Below, in pieces: positions 9,746-21,985 of a stretch of DNA of 64,000 bases. Origin of the DNA: Halichondria panicea (lineage: Eukaryota; Porifera; Demospongiae; Suberitida; Halichondriidae); contig NC_087393.1 in the NCBI RefSeq assembly GCF_963675165.1, forward strand, positions 62,001 through 126,000, in the 5' to 3' direction. Numbering within the stretch: position 1 is the stretch's first letter; each line of letters begins with the position of its first letter. Made by a program: the position numbers and the translations under genes. The notes below the pieces were generated by a model. That model did not search any database. It was given only the letters and a program-made list of their open reading frames with translations, and had not been told where the DNA came from.

Positions 9746-11100
9746 TCACATTCCCACAGGACCAGTCTTTGAGGCTCTCTGTCTCTTATCTTGTAGCATC
9801 TCCAGAAATGGGTTCCTACTAATAGAAGCTTGAATACGTTTCATCCATTCCTCCATTTCACGAGCATTCTCTGCTTGTATTCTATAGTTCATGTGATGCC
9901 CCACCACTACCTTACCATCAGCATTGGTCTTACAAGCTTTGATAGTGCCACGCCGTAACTTCTCACTCATGCAGATCTCAAAGCAATGCTGCATATCAGA
10001 AATGGAATGAATATCTTAGTATTAGTGCAGCTCTCACTTACGTTTTTCTTGACTTCTGGACACTCTCTGACATCTAGGTTCTCCAGAGGAATGATTCCAC
10101 GCGGTTCCTTGTCAGACGGGGACTTGAAATAATAGAGACAGTTGTCAGTAAGTACAAACCAACGCTTGCGCCAACTCTTGTGTTTACCACCTACACACAA
10201 TACAAGCAATCATACAATTGCAACATTGCCATGGTGATTAATGTACCTTCTTTGACGAGGTAGCCTTCATGGTCAGGATTGAAGAACACTTCAGTTAGAT
10301 CATCCACGCCATGGTGGTATATGAATGGTGAGGACCGAATGGAGGCATAGAGACCCTGTATGGAGACATGGTGGTAGCTGACAGGAATGCAGTGTATAGC
10401 ACACGTGGACACTAGCGTATGGTACACACGCAGGCTAGATTATCATAACACAAGTAGCAAAACACTAGCCATGCATACACTGACTTGTAGCATATCTGCA
10501 GGAAAGTCCTTGCCATTGTTGACATTTCTGTTCATGGATATGAAGGTTTCGATGGTGGGCTAAGGAATAACAAGAGAGTGATGATTTAGGTCCTATGCCA
10601 TAAGGGGACAAAGCTTACACACACACGCACACACACACACGCACACACAAACACACACAAACACACACCTTTTGCTTGACATTGGGGTTGTGTAGACTTG
10701 TGTTGAGCATGATTGTTGAGAAGCTGAGAATGTAGCAAGCATCTGGAGGGAAGCCAGTGATGGCAATAGTACCAGGCAATGCATATATTATCAGCTCACC
10801 TGTGGTTTCGAACAATCCTGGGTTGCATTGACAAAATCTCTGTGCAAACGATTCCATCATCCTGTCAATCTTTTGTGCCTCCCCTGGCAGGGTAAAGCTT
10901 CCAAGGAACGCCCTACACAGAGAGAGTGGTGACCAGACTAGCACACGCACACAGAGTGGTGACTAGACTAGCCAGAATGAGAGTTAGTGGGGAGTACCTT
11001 AGAGCAGCGACCAAGTCCAGCCCATGGAACTTGTGTAGGCTCACAAACTGATGGAGTACTGTTATGTTGAACTGCTTCCTGTAAGAATGGTAGTAGGACA

Positions 11101-11186
<86 letters not shown>

Positions 11187-12225
11187 TACCCCTCCCCCAG
11201 ATATTCGCCCACTGAGCCCTTATCCAACTGATCATTGACAAACAGAAAGAGAGCAACATCTTCTGGAGTTTGATTCAGTAGTCCCTTCTCAACCAAATAC
11301 TTGATCCCCTGAACACGGAGAGACCTTATTAGCCACATACACACAATGTCAACAAGATAGCTGATAAGCATCCCAGGATCTAATCTCAGACTCGTCAGTG
11401 GTAGGTGGCCCCCTACACTACAATAGCAGTCTCATGATGGAAGATGATAGCTGACACTATAAGGTTTCCCCTAACCACATGAATGACTAGCTCACCTCTG
11501 AAGGCTTGCTGTTGAACTGTTTACGGCCTCTTCGAAGTTGCTTCTTGGTCATATCTTCATCACTGTGTGTTTGTGTGTGTGTGTGTGTGTTTGTGTGTGT
11601 GGCTAGGTTGGGTGTGTGGCTAGGTTGGGTGGGGTGGGTGGGTCCTGCATTCTCTGAGTGAGTGAGTGCAGACTAGACACTAATGGGTGTAGCTGAGTGC
11701 CATTGAGAGGTCAGTAATGGGTCACTTGCTCCCACACAGGCTATAGCAATCAATGAACGATTGTTTACACAGCTCAACACGACTTGGATAAGGCTCAGTG
11801 ATTATTACATATTCAATTACTCTCTAACTTTGAAACTATACGAATAATGATTCTACGTACCTGTCTTGTAGAACTTGTTCATACTCTGCTGTACAGCTCA
11901 TGTCCTCTCCAATGCGACTGATCTCTCCCACCAAATGCTATAGTACAGACAACATAACCACCATGCATAGTGACTACACACTTACATCTATCTCCTGCTC
12001 AAGTTGCTTCCTAGTGGAGTTAAGCTGGTCCACAGCCAACCTGCCATGGTCAGCAGAGAGAGAGAGGTCCAGGAGAGAGCTGCTCAGACTAGACCCACCA
12101 GAGCTGCTACTAGATTCTTCTCCTCCTGATCCTACTGTCTCTGTGAGCTGTGTGGTCTCACTACCACCAAAGGCCATCTTAGCAAATCCTTCACTCGCAG
12201 ATACGTGCATTACATCAACTGCCAT
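9746..12225 (-). CDS. CYTH: Cytohesin (ARF guanine-nucleotide exchange factor)
   Basis: Starts [20 protein letters not shown]. Domain order: an N-terminal coiled coil ([26 protein letters not shown]); a Sec7 domain ([90 protein letters not shown]); and a PH domain ([61 protein letters not shown]). The catalytic glutamate finger in LPGEAQKID is present, as is the phosphoinositide-binding KSWRKRW..Y loop. Architecture and length match animal cytohesins 1-4, which activate ARF1/ARF6 at the plasma membrane. Two introns begin in GT repeats (near 10670 and 11195). The gene is divergent from MGRN1 with ~318 bp between starts. Confidence 0.95.
11104..11184 (+). repeat. GT microsatellite adjoining a cytohesin donor
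   Basis: Uninterrupted (GT)~40. On the minus strand the intron starts GTAAGCACACAC and runs directly into (AC)n. Confidence 0.95.
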
Positions 12226-12543
12226 CCTTTAAAGTACTCTATATTATTTCGTCAGTGGGTTATTTTCATCAGCAAAAGTAAACACGAAGCAGTTCTTACT
12301 ATACTGTACTTGACGACAACAATCACTTTTACTTTGAGTAGTCACGCCCACTTATTTGATTAGTTACTCTGGTATTGAGTACATTAGAGAACATTCGGTC
12401 TGAAATAAGGAAGCCCGCCCCCACATGCAAAGGCTCCACGTGACATCCTCAGTAAACAAGTAAACAAGTCAGTCCGAGAGTCACAGAAGAATTCATTGTA
12501 CAACTTTATAACTGTGTGCTCGATATTCTACAACTAGTTAGTG
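12226..12543. promoter_or_regulatory. Divergent cytohesin / MGRN1 promoter region
   Basis: A 318-bp interval between opposing start codons. An E-box CACGTGAC lies at 12438-12445. No clear TATA box. The boundaries are set by the start codons, not by mapped transcription starts. Confidence 0.45.
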
Positions 12544-15157
12544 ATGGGTACCTCTGCTAGCAGGAACCAAGTGTCCACCACCAGGAGGTCGGGACAAACC
12601 AACAGTTACAAACATCCTCCAGAAGATGGTGAGCCTACTATAACAACACATGCTCAGAGCTAGTACTTGTATTTATAAAGTTAGAGGTATTTATACTGTG
12701 GCCTGTGTACTGGTAGTAACCTGTGTAATGCTACTTCTCCTCCATAAGAGAGAGAGAAAGAGACCTTCTTTGTTGTTACTGTACTCGACCATGTTTGGTT
12801 GTAGCAAGGAAGTCACGTCATGCACACACACACACACACACACACTTGTAACTGTGTAGGTGGCCACTATTTCTCATCGCATTATTATCTTGGCCACCGC
12901 AAGTTTGCAAGTGGAGAACCGGAGTTGTTCCTGTTTGGAGACCTTCCTGATCTCAACTACCTCCCCTCTAAACCCACCACTGTACGTTAGTCTCCCCCCC
13001 CACACACACACACCTGTACGTTAGTCCCCCTCCACACTCCCACACACACACTGTGCAGTTCCCCTACAAGCAGCCTGGTAAGAGTCAGCCAGTGGCTTGT
13101 CTGAGGAGTCTCATTAACCTGCAGAGGGAGAGTATCAAGTTAGTCAGGTGAAGAATGAGTTGCTGCTTCACTCAATGAGTGTACATGTTTGTATTAGCTG
13201 CTGTTGTTGAACATTGCTTATCATGCTCTACTCTGATTATATACTGCAGGACTGAGGGTCAGTATACACTCCAGTTCATGTTTGATTGTGATGTGGACTG
13301 TTCCTTCACTGTCATGCAAGGCTTGCCTGACAGTGTTACCCTCTCACAGCTCAACAAGGAGTGAGCTATAACCTCCAGTACTGTTTCAATGTGAACTGTT
13401 TCTATTTATCCAGTCTCAACGTTTCTGACGAAGATGTAATAATTTCCCGAACTTTTCGTTATTCCTCTGGCTCTGACCAACAGTTCCAACAGAGTGATTA
13501 TATAGTGACACCATCGGATATGGACTCGGACAAGTTGACCTATGACCCTGAGAATGATCAACACAGATTTCCACTTGTTATTCTAATGCAGACGACCTCT
13601 GACCTCAGTAAGCCCCACCCACTCTTGCATGTACCTTGGATTGTACACACACCCACACACAGACAATGTGCAGCAGGCTCAGTTGACCATGTGCAGTATC
13701 GAGCAGGCCAACAGTTCCAACAACTACTCTCTCAAAGTACTCAAGCAGAAGTTACTAGTAAGTCAGCCCACCCAATGCCAACTCTACTACTCTCAATATA
13801 CAATATACAAAATACCCAGCGAGCATCTTTGAACGGCCATAACTTTATCACATATGATTTTCTGAAAGCTTAGAGATAGGCCTTTCAGATGATACACATT
13901 TAAATATCAAAAGTCTATTGCAGGCCTGTTTTGACAAAAAACCATGGGCTATTATATAACCCACCATGGATGGTATTCTCTTGAAAATGGGAAATTATGG
14001 CCCATACGAATTGAGCATACCATCTGAACGGGGTCCTTTTAACCTTTCATTATAAAATGAATTTGGATCAATCTAGCAGTAGCTACTCCTCCCTCCCTGC
14101 TAGGTGGACGGTGTGGAGTACTTGCTTCAAGAGGTGTATGGACTGGAGAACAAAGCTAAGGAAGATGGAGATGACAGTGACTCTGATATTGAGGAGGATT
14201 TGGGTGCAGAGTGCGTCATCTGTATCACTGACACACGAGACACCATCTTGTTGCCATGCCGACATCTCTGTCTGTGTAACAGCTGTGGTGAGTATTATCA
14301 ATATATATTTACTGTTAAACTTTGAACTGTCACTCCTCCTAATAGCGGCTAACCTGCGCTACCAGTCAAGCAACTGCCCCATCTGCAGAGCACGTGAGTA
14401 CCTACAGATATACTAGCTGACTCTGATTATGACTGCGTGGTGTGTACAGCATTCAGAGCTCTGCTGCAGATACAAGCATTAGAGCCATTGGACCCTGACC
14501 TCCCGCTGGATGATGATGAAGCTACTGGAAACCCTAAGGTATACAAAGTATTATGTTTGTTGGCCAGTGACCTATTGTGCAGCGTCGATTGTTTATCCTC
14601 TTCTCTCTCCTGTCAGTACTCCACTCCTGGGTTCCAGTGTGTGCCACTCTTGCAAGCACTCAATGGCTACCAGCTAGAGGACAAGATAGATACTGGCCCT
14701 GAGTTACAGCAAGGTAGCCAGGCACTAGTGTGTGTGTGGGCGTGTACTAACATCTCCCTCTCTTATAGTGGCTGATGAGAATGAGGAGCCACAAACATCT
14801 CTACAACATCAGATAAGGTTATTATTATTCCTCTCACGGCTATAACATGCATGTACCCCGCCCACACCCCCACACAGAGAGGATGTGTGTGTAGTGCCTA
14901 TAGAGGACGAAGTGTTATCAACAGACAACGTGTCCCCAACACCTGAACAACCACCCACCACTGTAACTATGACAACAGATAAGCCATCTGGAGGGCCAGT
15001 CAAGATGCTCGAGGTCAATCTACCAGGCACTCCAGTCAATGATCATACTGTCATCTCATTGGACGCTGCTGATTCGTCCCATTGTGGCTCCAGTGTCAGC
15101 TCAGATGGGTCAATCAAGTCATCAGACATGCTACTACCAGCTGCTGCTAAAAACTAA
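12544..15157 (+). CDS. MGRN1: MGRN1/RNF157-type E3 ubiquitin ligase
   Basis: Begins MGTSASRN, with Gly2 suited to N-myristoylation as in mahogunin. The conserved N-terminal domain includes GHYFSHR, LFGDLPDLNYLPSKP, TVQFPYKQPGKSQPVACLRS, and the segment leading to GVEYLLQEVYGLENKAKEDG. The C3HC4 RING is ECVICITDTRDTILLPCRHL followed by CLCNSC..NCPICRAPFRAL, matching the mahogunin RING and the LLQI/R tail. The C-terminal region has PLLQALNGYQ, a motif also present in vertebrate MGRN1, and ends at 15157. The family ubiquitinates TSG101 and melanocortin-pathway targets. A family B palindromic repeat lies in the intron just before the RING exons. MGRN1 and RNF157 cannot be told apart here; a pre-duplication orthologue is likely. 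Confidence 0.9.
13828..14062 (+). repeat. Palindromic repeat family B
   Basis: Related in plan to family A (AACGGCCATAACTTTATC, CTGAAAGCTTAGAGATAGGC, central ACCATGGGCTATTATATAAC) but diverged. The inverted counterpart lies at 49550-49830 in RPSA. Intronic in MGRN1. Confidence 0.75.
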
Positions 15158-15284
15158 ACTATCGCTGAATGAACACTTTTTTTAACGTTTAATGATATTG
15201 TTGTGCAAAAATTAATATAATGATACTCATCGGATCTTAAAACTATTGCTAGTGAATTGAACCCACTTACAGGAAGGAATTCAT

Positions 15285-16355
15285 TGTACTGAAGTTATGG
15301 CTGTTGAAAGACCCCCCCCCCCCCCTCCGTTTAATTAATGATTTTGGGAATCTTTCAGCTGCCATAACTTGATCAAAAATCAAAAATTTTAGGTTTTTCT
15401 GAAAGCTTAGAAAGAGACCTTTCAAAAGGTACCATCAAAGTTGATATTCGAGACATAAAGTATTTGCCAATTTGGCGATACCATGGATTTTATATATAGC
15501 CCATGGTCTGAGGCCGAAAAGTGACAATTAAGGGGCCCCAATGAAATTTTGGATCGAAACACATCGTTTGAAAGGTAATTTTCTAAGCTTTCAAAAAATC
15601 ATAAAAATTTTGACATCGGATCAACTGTACTGAAGTTATGGCTGTTGAAAGACACCCCCCCTCCGTTTAATTAATGATTTTGGGAATCTTTCAGCTGCCA
15701 TAACTTAAATTCTGTGGATCGAAAATCTAACATTAATTTTTTTAGCTGAAAGCTTGGAAAGAGACCTTTCAAATGGTACCATCAAAGTTGATATCGAGAG
15801 TTAAAAATATTTTCCAATTTGGAATTTGACCCCACTCACAGGAACGGAAAACTATTGCTGGTGAATTGAACCCACTCACGGGAACGCAAAACTATTTCAT
15901 TGTACTGAAGTTATGGCTGTTGAAAGACACCCCCCCCCTTCCGTTTAATTAATGATTTTGGGAATCTTTCAGCTGCCATAACTTGAATTCTGTGTATCGA
16001 AAATCAAATATTTTAGGTTTTTCTGAAAGCTTAGAAAGAGACCTTTCAAATGGTACCATCAAAGTTAATATTCGAGAGATAAAAGTATTTGCCAATTAAT
16101 TGGTGATACCATGGATTATAGCCCATGGTCCGAGGCCGAAAAATGACAAATTAGGCCCCAATGAAATTTTGGATCAAAACACATCGTTTGAAAGGTAATT
16201 TTCTAAGCTTTCAGAAAATCATAAAAATGTTGACATCGGGTCAACTGTACTGAAGTTATGGCTGTTGAAAGACACCCCCCCCCCTCCCCCCCTCCGTTTA
16301 ATTAATGATTTTGGGAATCTTTCAGCTGCCATAACTTGAATTCTGTGGATCGTTT
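15285..16355 (+). repeat. Palindromic repeat family A, cluster downstream of MGRN1
   Basis: About three units in plus orientation, each with the CCCCCC..CCGTTTAATTAATGATT junction, AAAGAGACCTTTCAAATGGT and CTAAGCTTTCAGAAAATCAT blocks. Short unrelated spacers (GTGAATTGAACCCACT) recur between units. The last unit stops at about 16355, where an unrelated ~2.2-kb segment with LINE sequence begins; family A resumes at 18605. Confidence 0.85.
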
Positions 16356-16439
16356 AATGCTGCTATCAATTAACTTATATGTATACACATGCATTTACTA
16401 AGCTTATGTGCAACTTACTGTTTGAAGCGGTGACTCAAC

Positions 16440-17115
16440 TCCTATAGTCTGCCCATGCATACAAATAATAATACAGCAATGAATGGCATGGAACACAATC
16501 ATGGCCAACTCACAACATCAGAGTCTGTGCCAGAATTTTCCACTATGGCAGTATGGGCACTAACATTATCATTATGCGCACCACCATCACCATGCGCAGT
16601 TAGAGACACGGGAACAGACTTCATGGGACATTTATACACAGTTATATATACAAGTTAAGACTCCGTTTCATGGCTACTGATAGCTACTTTTATCTCATAA
16701 ACTTACTCTTTGCCTGGGCTCACTGTAGCTGAGGCGTTTCCTGACCTTGCTAGTGGAAGCATAATCGTTAGACGGTTTTCAGCTTTGTTTCAGCACTAAT
16801 AAAAAGGAGATGAAAATTAAGTAATATGCCAACATGATGACTATAACTCAATTAAGTAGTCTATACCTTCTAACCCTTCCGTACAATTGAGCAAGTCCCT
16901 GTCTTACATTTGGGGTAAAAAAACAGGTTTAATACATACACACCACAACTGATTCAGGTTCATGACAGTAAACAGTGAGTCAAGAATTGGCGATAATTAT
17001 AGTGTAAATCTGTAGCATGCAAATACCTTCAAACTCTTTCAAAACAAGCTCCAACCACCCCTTGTCTTACAGGAGCAGTTGGTATTGTAGGGCGTGACAT
17101 TGTGAATATTTCTGG
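16440..17115 (-). pseudogene. Possible minus-strand exon remnants of unknown origin
   Basis: On the minus strand several short open segments are followed by donor-like sites: SRPTIPTAPVRQGVVGACFE (~17100-17030), a diverged repeat of it NVRQGLAQLYGRVRR (~16920-16870), NDYASTSKVRKRLSYSEPRQ (~16770-16705, then GTAAGT), and a last segment SVPVSLTAHGDGGAHNDN ending in a stop (~16640-16510). No continuous gene or known family is recognised. They may come from a transposable element or a decayed host gene. Confidence 0.25.
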
Positions 17116-17393
17116 CCATGCATGTGCTTTGAGCAGCATAAAGTTACAGTTGTGTATTTAAAATACAGTTCTGATACATCAATAAACATCTCCTTGCAGT
17201 ACTATAATTATTTAAGCTAGGACAGATACAAACCAGACTATCATCTGTGATTCAGACAGGATGTGTTTTTACAGAACTCCAGTCTGCCGGTAAACATTTC
17301 TCTGAATTCTTTCTGACTGTATGTTTTTACAAAGTTGAGGCCTCCAGTGTTGACAACAGTAGCTGGTTGAAGATTTGACTAGCAAGAGATAAA

Positions 17394-18605
17394 TTATAGT
17401 TGTTTTTTGATACTTATCGATGATGTTGTATGCACGTTTCTGCGTAGTACATAAAGAGCTCTATATGCTTTGGAGCAGACAGTATCACACTGCTGACTCC
17501 AAGATAGGGTACCTGAAACTATTACACCCAAATCACGCTGAGATTCCATAAAACATTCACCTATAGTATACATGTTAGATTGTTGCGAGGACTTTGTCGA
17601 AAAATGAACAGCACTGCATTTTTTATGATTTAGACTAAGGTTCCACTGTTCGCACCACGAACTGATAGCTGATAAATCTTCTTGAAGTTCATTGTGATCT
17701 GAAGTAGATTTTATTACTTTCAATAATTTCGCATCATCTGCAAAGAGATAGCAGTGTGAGTGGTTGACAGTGTCTGGGATGTCATTTACGTATAAAATGA
17801 ATAATAGTGGACCTAAGATGCTACCTTGTGGAACACCAGATAGAACTGGGAGTGTGTCTGACATTGCATTATCAAACATAACATAATGAGTGATTGAGAT
17901 CTACCATTTAGATAACTTTGAAACCAGCACCATAAGTTCCCAGTGACACCTACTCTCCATAGTTTGTACAGCAGCTCATTATGGGGTACTGTATCAAAAG
18001 CCTTTTTGAAGTTCAGGTAAACCATGTCCACTTCGATCTTCTTTATTGTCGACAGCTTGATGTATAGCTGAGAATGCCAAGAGGAGTTGCGTTAAACAAG
18101 ACTTATTTTTCATGAATATGGCCATATTGATACTTGGACAGATGAAATCAATGATTTTATGATAAATAATAGACTCAAGCACTTTTGACAAAATGCACAA
18201 AAGCGAGATTGGCCTGTAGTTAATGATTTGCAGTAGATCTCCTTTTTTTGGTATTGGTGCAATTTTATGTGTTTTCCACTCTACAGGTATCTTGCTATGT
18301 GATAGACACATGACGAACAAATTATGAACAGAGTCCAACAAAGACAAAAGACAGTTTTTTAGGGATGAATCTCGTCACACCCATATAGATCTATAGGCCT
18401 TGGTTTCATCCAAAGCACACAAGGCAGTATACACATCAGTTTTAGTTATCTCAACTGCACTTAACTGTGAACAAGGGGTTGGTAGGTCAGACATACTCGG
18501 CAGATTAAATTCACTTGGACTTGAAAAAGTTAAGTGCATTTGCAATTTGCTGGCGATCATAGTGCAGTGTGCCATAGTATGCCGGTGGTGTGACTTTAGT
18601 GAGTG
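17394..18605 (-). mobile_element. Decayed LINE (non-LTR retrotransposon) reverse transcriptase
   Basis: Four overlapping minus-strand frames carry reverse-transcriptase blocks in order: ITKTDVYTALCALDETKA; HKIAPIPKKGDLLQIINYRP; VYLNFKKAFDTVPHNELLYK; then SGVPQGSILGPLLFILYVND and YLFADDAKLL with the catalytic FADD. C-terminal NLSLNHKKC..F and LGVIVSGTLSWSQQC are typical of Jockey/CR1/I-type LINEs. The frame changes at least three times and no endonuclease is seen, so the copy is 5'-truncated and inactive. It sits between two blocks of family A repeat (16355 and 18605), suggesting insertion into that cluster; no target duplication was identified. Confidence 0.85.
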
Positions 18606-18840
18606 TGGAAACACATCATTTGTAAGGTATTTTTCTAAGCTTTCAGAAAATCATAAAATTGTTGACATCACATCAACTGTACTGAAATTATGGCTGTTGA
18701 AAGACACCCCCCCTCCGTTTAATTAATGATTTTGGGAATCTTTCAGCTGCCATAACTTGAATTCTGTGGATCTAATTTTATGTTTTTCTGAAAGCGACCT
18801 TTCAAATCCTACCATCAAAGTTGATATTTGAGAGATTAAT
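18605..18840 (+). repeat. Palindromic repeat family A fragment
   Basis: Starts at GAAACACATCATTTGTAAGG and runs through CTAAGCTTTCAGAAAATCAT, the CCCCCCCTCCGTTTAATTAA junction and the start of the next unit. Probably the right half of the cluster ending at 16355. Confidence 0.8.
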
Positions 18841-18940
18841 TAGTAATTATTGTATGTGCAGTGTATGTAACCCCCCCCCACACACACTACACTGTCCCCT
18901 CCCCCACACACGTTCACACTCTCCCACCCACACGCACAGG

Positions 18941-19030
18941 CTCACGGGAATGTCCCCCTTCCTAGGGACCACCCCAGAGTCCATGTCCAACATAGCCGGC
19001 CTCATGTACCCTGACTCCACCCTCCTCTGA
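18941..19030 (+). pseudogene. Orphan exon resembling a MLCK/DAPK-type kinase subdomain
   Basis: An acceptor-like tract (C-rich then CACGCACAG) precedes an open segment LTGMSPFLGTTPESMSNIAG followed by a stop after LMYPDSTLL. The pattern LLTGxSPFLGxTxxExxxNI is typical of subdomain IX-X in myosin-light-chain-kinase/DAPK/titin-like kinases. No other kinase exons were found nearby, so this is probably a gene fragment; a terminal exon of an unseen gene is the alternative. Confidence 0.4.
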
Positions 19031-21429
19031 GGCTAGAGACTTCGTACTCATGCAAAGCGGGGGGGGGGGGCTCCTCGAGTATCCTTACAGCAGATAGTAG
19101 AAACTATGATTACAGCGCATGCGCAGTAACCTATTCGGGGAACTAAGCTATAATATGCACCACAAAAAGAATTATAAGTAATAATTATGTATTACAAAAC
19201 TCAGATAACAGTGTTCATCGCTATATTATTATTATATAATATTATAGCCTCCTCTTCCCCAGAACAAGGCCAGCATCATCACATGCAGGAGATGGTTATA
19301 CAGTGCACACGAGGTAACAATGAATCACTTATCTTTGTGTTAAAAAAATGGTGAAGTAGTTCATAATATCCTCACTGGAGAAGTGAACACACAGAAGACA
19401 ACAATGCGTGCTTACCATGGCATCCAATGTGATAAAGTGGTTCAGCATAGTCACATGCAGAGAAAGGGTGTGGCCAAGTTACATAAGAGACATTATTATT
19501 TTACTTATCTTTGTTTTGAAAAATGGTTGAAGTATTTCTAGCAGTTAAATACACCTACAGAAACAACAAGGGTTTGAGTATGCAATGCTTGGCTTACTAA
19601 GCAAATGGGCGTGGCTGGATAATGAGCCCCTCCCTCCTACTACCTGCACACACACAGCACACACACACACACAATGGTTAGTGTGACAATCCTCCCTGGG
19701 CCCCAGAGCAGCATGGCTTGTCTGTACCTGGGGGAGAGAGGAGACAAAAACAGTGAGAGAATAGAACACTAGTACAGTAGCTAGTAGGAGGAGATGTGTG
19801 TGTGTGCATTGTGGCTGCAAGAGAACAAGCAAATGATGGTTACATTGAGCGCAGCAGTTCAAACAAAACCGATCGAGAACATCTCAACACAATACCAACC
19901 AATCACCACCACAACTGACAACATTATCACCACAACTGACAACATTATCATCAATAGATCCTTGCCCACAAGGGATCAAGGAAAATTATCATATTTCACG
20001 CACAACACAAGACAACAAATAGCAAACACATTCAACTCTCAAGATGTGTGCTGGCAGACAATAGAGACAACCACAACCACCAATCAATTTAACCACAGAT
20101 ACTTTCAAGACTACACCACAAGATCAAATAATGAATTTCACCACCACCAGTAGTTTCCTTGCCCATGGGACTAATTACAATAAGGGCATAATAAACTAAA
20201 GGGACCCTGTGACTGTGAGTACCATTAACTGAGCACAGAGGTAATCAACCAGAATGTGTGGGATGGTTCAACAACAGTAGACTCACAGAGACAACACCTC
20301 CTTGCTCTTGAAGCCCTTGTCGACTCCAGTTGCAACAAGCCTGGCACGCAAGGCTTGCACAAGTGCTCAAGACTACTCTTCACTAATCCAGTCAAAGGCT
20401 ACAGTTCCCTTGGCACACCTATAGTTTAGTTAAAGCCTGAACTTACCAATTCCATGTGCAGTAGGCACAGAGTTAAGATCCTAAAAAGGCCATCGTAACA
20501 GATTAGCAGAAGCCAAGAAACAGCAGTTGTCCAACTATATTATAGCTAGCTATTCTAATGATCCTAGCTAACTATTGGAACTGATAACGAGATCTCAACA
20601 CTCCCAATTATGGCAGGATCCTGTGCTGCTTTCCCTTTAGGCAGGTACTAACAGCAGAGTGCTCCCTCAATAGACTGGAGTGCCATGAGTAATCCATCGT
20701 CACACCCCGAAGGCTGGTTCAACAACGGTTCCAAGAACAAGAAGATACTGTCCTGCGACCCGACTGTTGAAGAACCTTCCACACACATTCTGAATGATTA
20801 TTTGAGTGCTACGGACACCATCCCCCCCTCCCCCCACCACCACCAAATTACAAAGGGTTCAAGGCAATGCAGACTAATAGACTCTTAGCCATGCGTATAC
20901 ACGATTTTTTTGGCATGCGTACGTGTATCTAGCTAGCTAACTGTGCATGCGTTGTGCTGGCAAGTATGTATCTATTCAACTGCATCAACTACTTCTCTCA
21001 CAGTCACTAAAGTGGCCACCCTAACTATATTAAATTATTTTTTGCATCCACACAACCAAATGCCTCCAACACTCCAACCAGCTGTATGGCAATAGCTGCA
21101 ACAACTCGGTACGCGCTACGGTGCAGCTAGCCACATGCACACAAGCGCAATAAACATACAGAGCAAGGTTGCAACTCACGATATAATGATCCTACAACCT
21201 GTGCGCACTGCACTGCACTGCACTGCTGAATAAGACTCTTGCGCTGCTCCTGCGATACAGTGGAAGGTTTGCGCTGCTCCTGCAAAAGAAAGAATAAAAA
21301 ATAAATTTTGTCACATAAAAAATCCTTGTAAAACATGACCAAATAGACAGCAAACAATGCTACGATGCTCCAAAAGGCTTCCCAGCTAAAATTCCTGCAA
21401 ACATGCGAGCAACAAGCAAAGAAACTCAC
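19031..21429. other. Gene-poor interval, no gene assigned
   Basis: Only short frames occur. Seen: a diverged local duplication (ACTTATCTTTG..AAAAATGG..GAAGTA at ~19327 and ~19501), a short tandem ACCACAACTGACAACATTATC (~19908-19950), and GGTTCAACAAC recurring at ~20265 and ~20713. Composition gives no support for coding. Confidence 0.5.
19115..19124. promoter_or_regulatory. NRF1-like palindrome GCGCATGCGC
   Basis: Perfect 10-bp core in a gene-poor stretch. It may mark an unannotated promoter; no associated ORF was recognised. Confidence 0.3.
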
Positions 21430-21660
21430 CTCTTCCAGCAAGACACTTTGCTTCTCCTTTAAACTTCAAAGGAACTGAGGTTCTGGAACTGGATCCGAGA
21501 ATATTCCAGGCCATTGACGTCAGAGTCTCCGAGGAGATGCCATGGAGACCCCACAGTTCACTCCTCACTCGCCACAACACTGTACTCTCCTGCAAAGATT
21601 GTGGTCTAGACACTACATGCGTTCCCACACCTTGTGCGCATGCGCTGTGGCAAAGTAATT
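21430..21660 (-). other. Possible minus-strand promoter and first exon, product unknown
   Basis: An NRF1-like palindrome TGCGCATGCGCT (21635-21646) is followed on the minus strand by an open segment including MAWNILGSSSRTSVPLKFKG and a donor CTGGAAGAG|GTGAGT (~21430). A Q/R/S-rich segment with consensus acceptor TTTGCAG lies near 21280. The full gene structure could not be built; it may be non-coding. Confidence 0.25.
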
Positions 21661-21985
21661 TTGCTTTTAGTTCAAAGGTCAAAGTAATATTGTAAAATTA
21701 ATTTGTTTATTTAGAGTGTTCATAATTTAAAGTCTACAGTCACACTACCGTCACACTGATGGTACCATTTGAAAGGTCTCTTTCTAAGCTTTCAGAAGGG
21801 TTAGGGTATAGGGTATAGGGTTAATACTGTCTGATAATTAACTGTACACTTTGGCTGTGTAGTATTGCTAGTGATTTGGACCCATGGAAAAAAGTAAAGC
21901 AAACAAAAGACGATCTTTACCTATTATCAAAAGTGGCTGGTGTAAACCTTCAAGCTGCTGATATCTGTGTCAGCTAGTGTGTGCT

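Noticed and set aside
19794-20153. 119-codon Asn/Thr-rich frame
   Set aside because: Low-complexity, overlaps a short tandem repeat, no splice or homology support.
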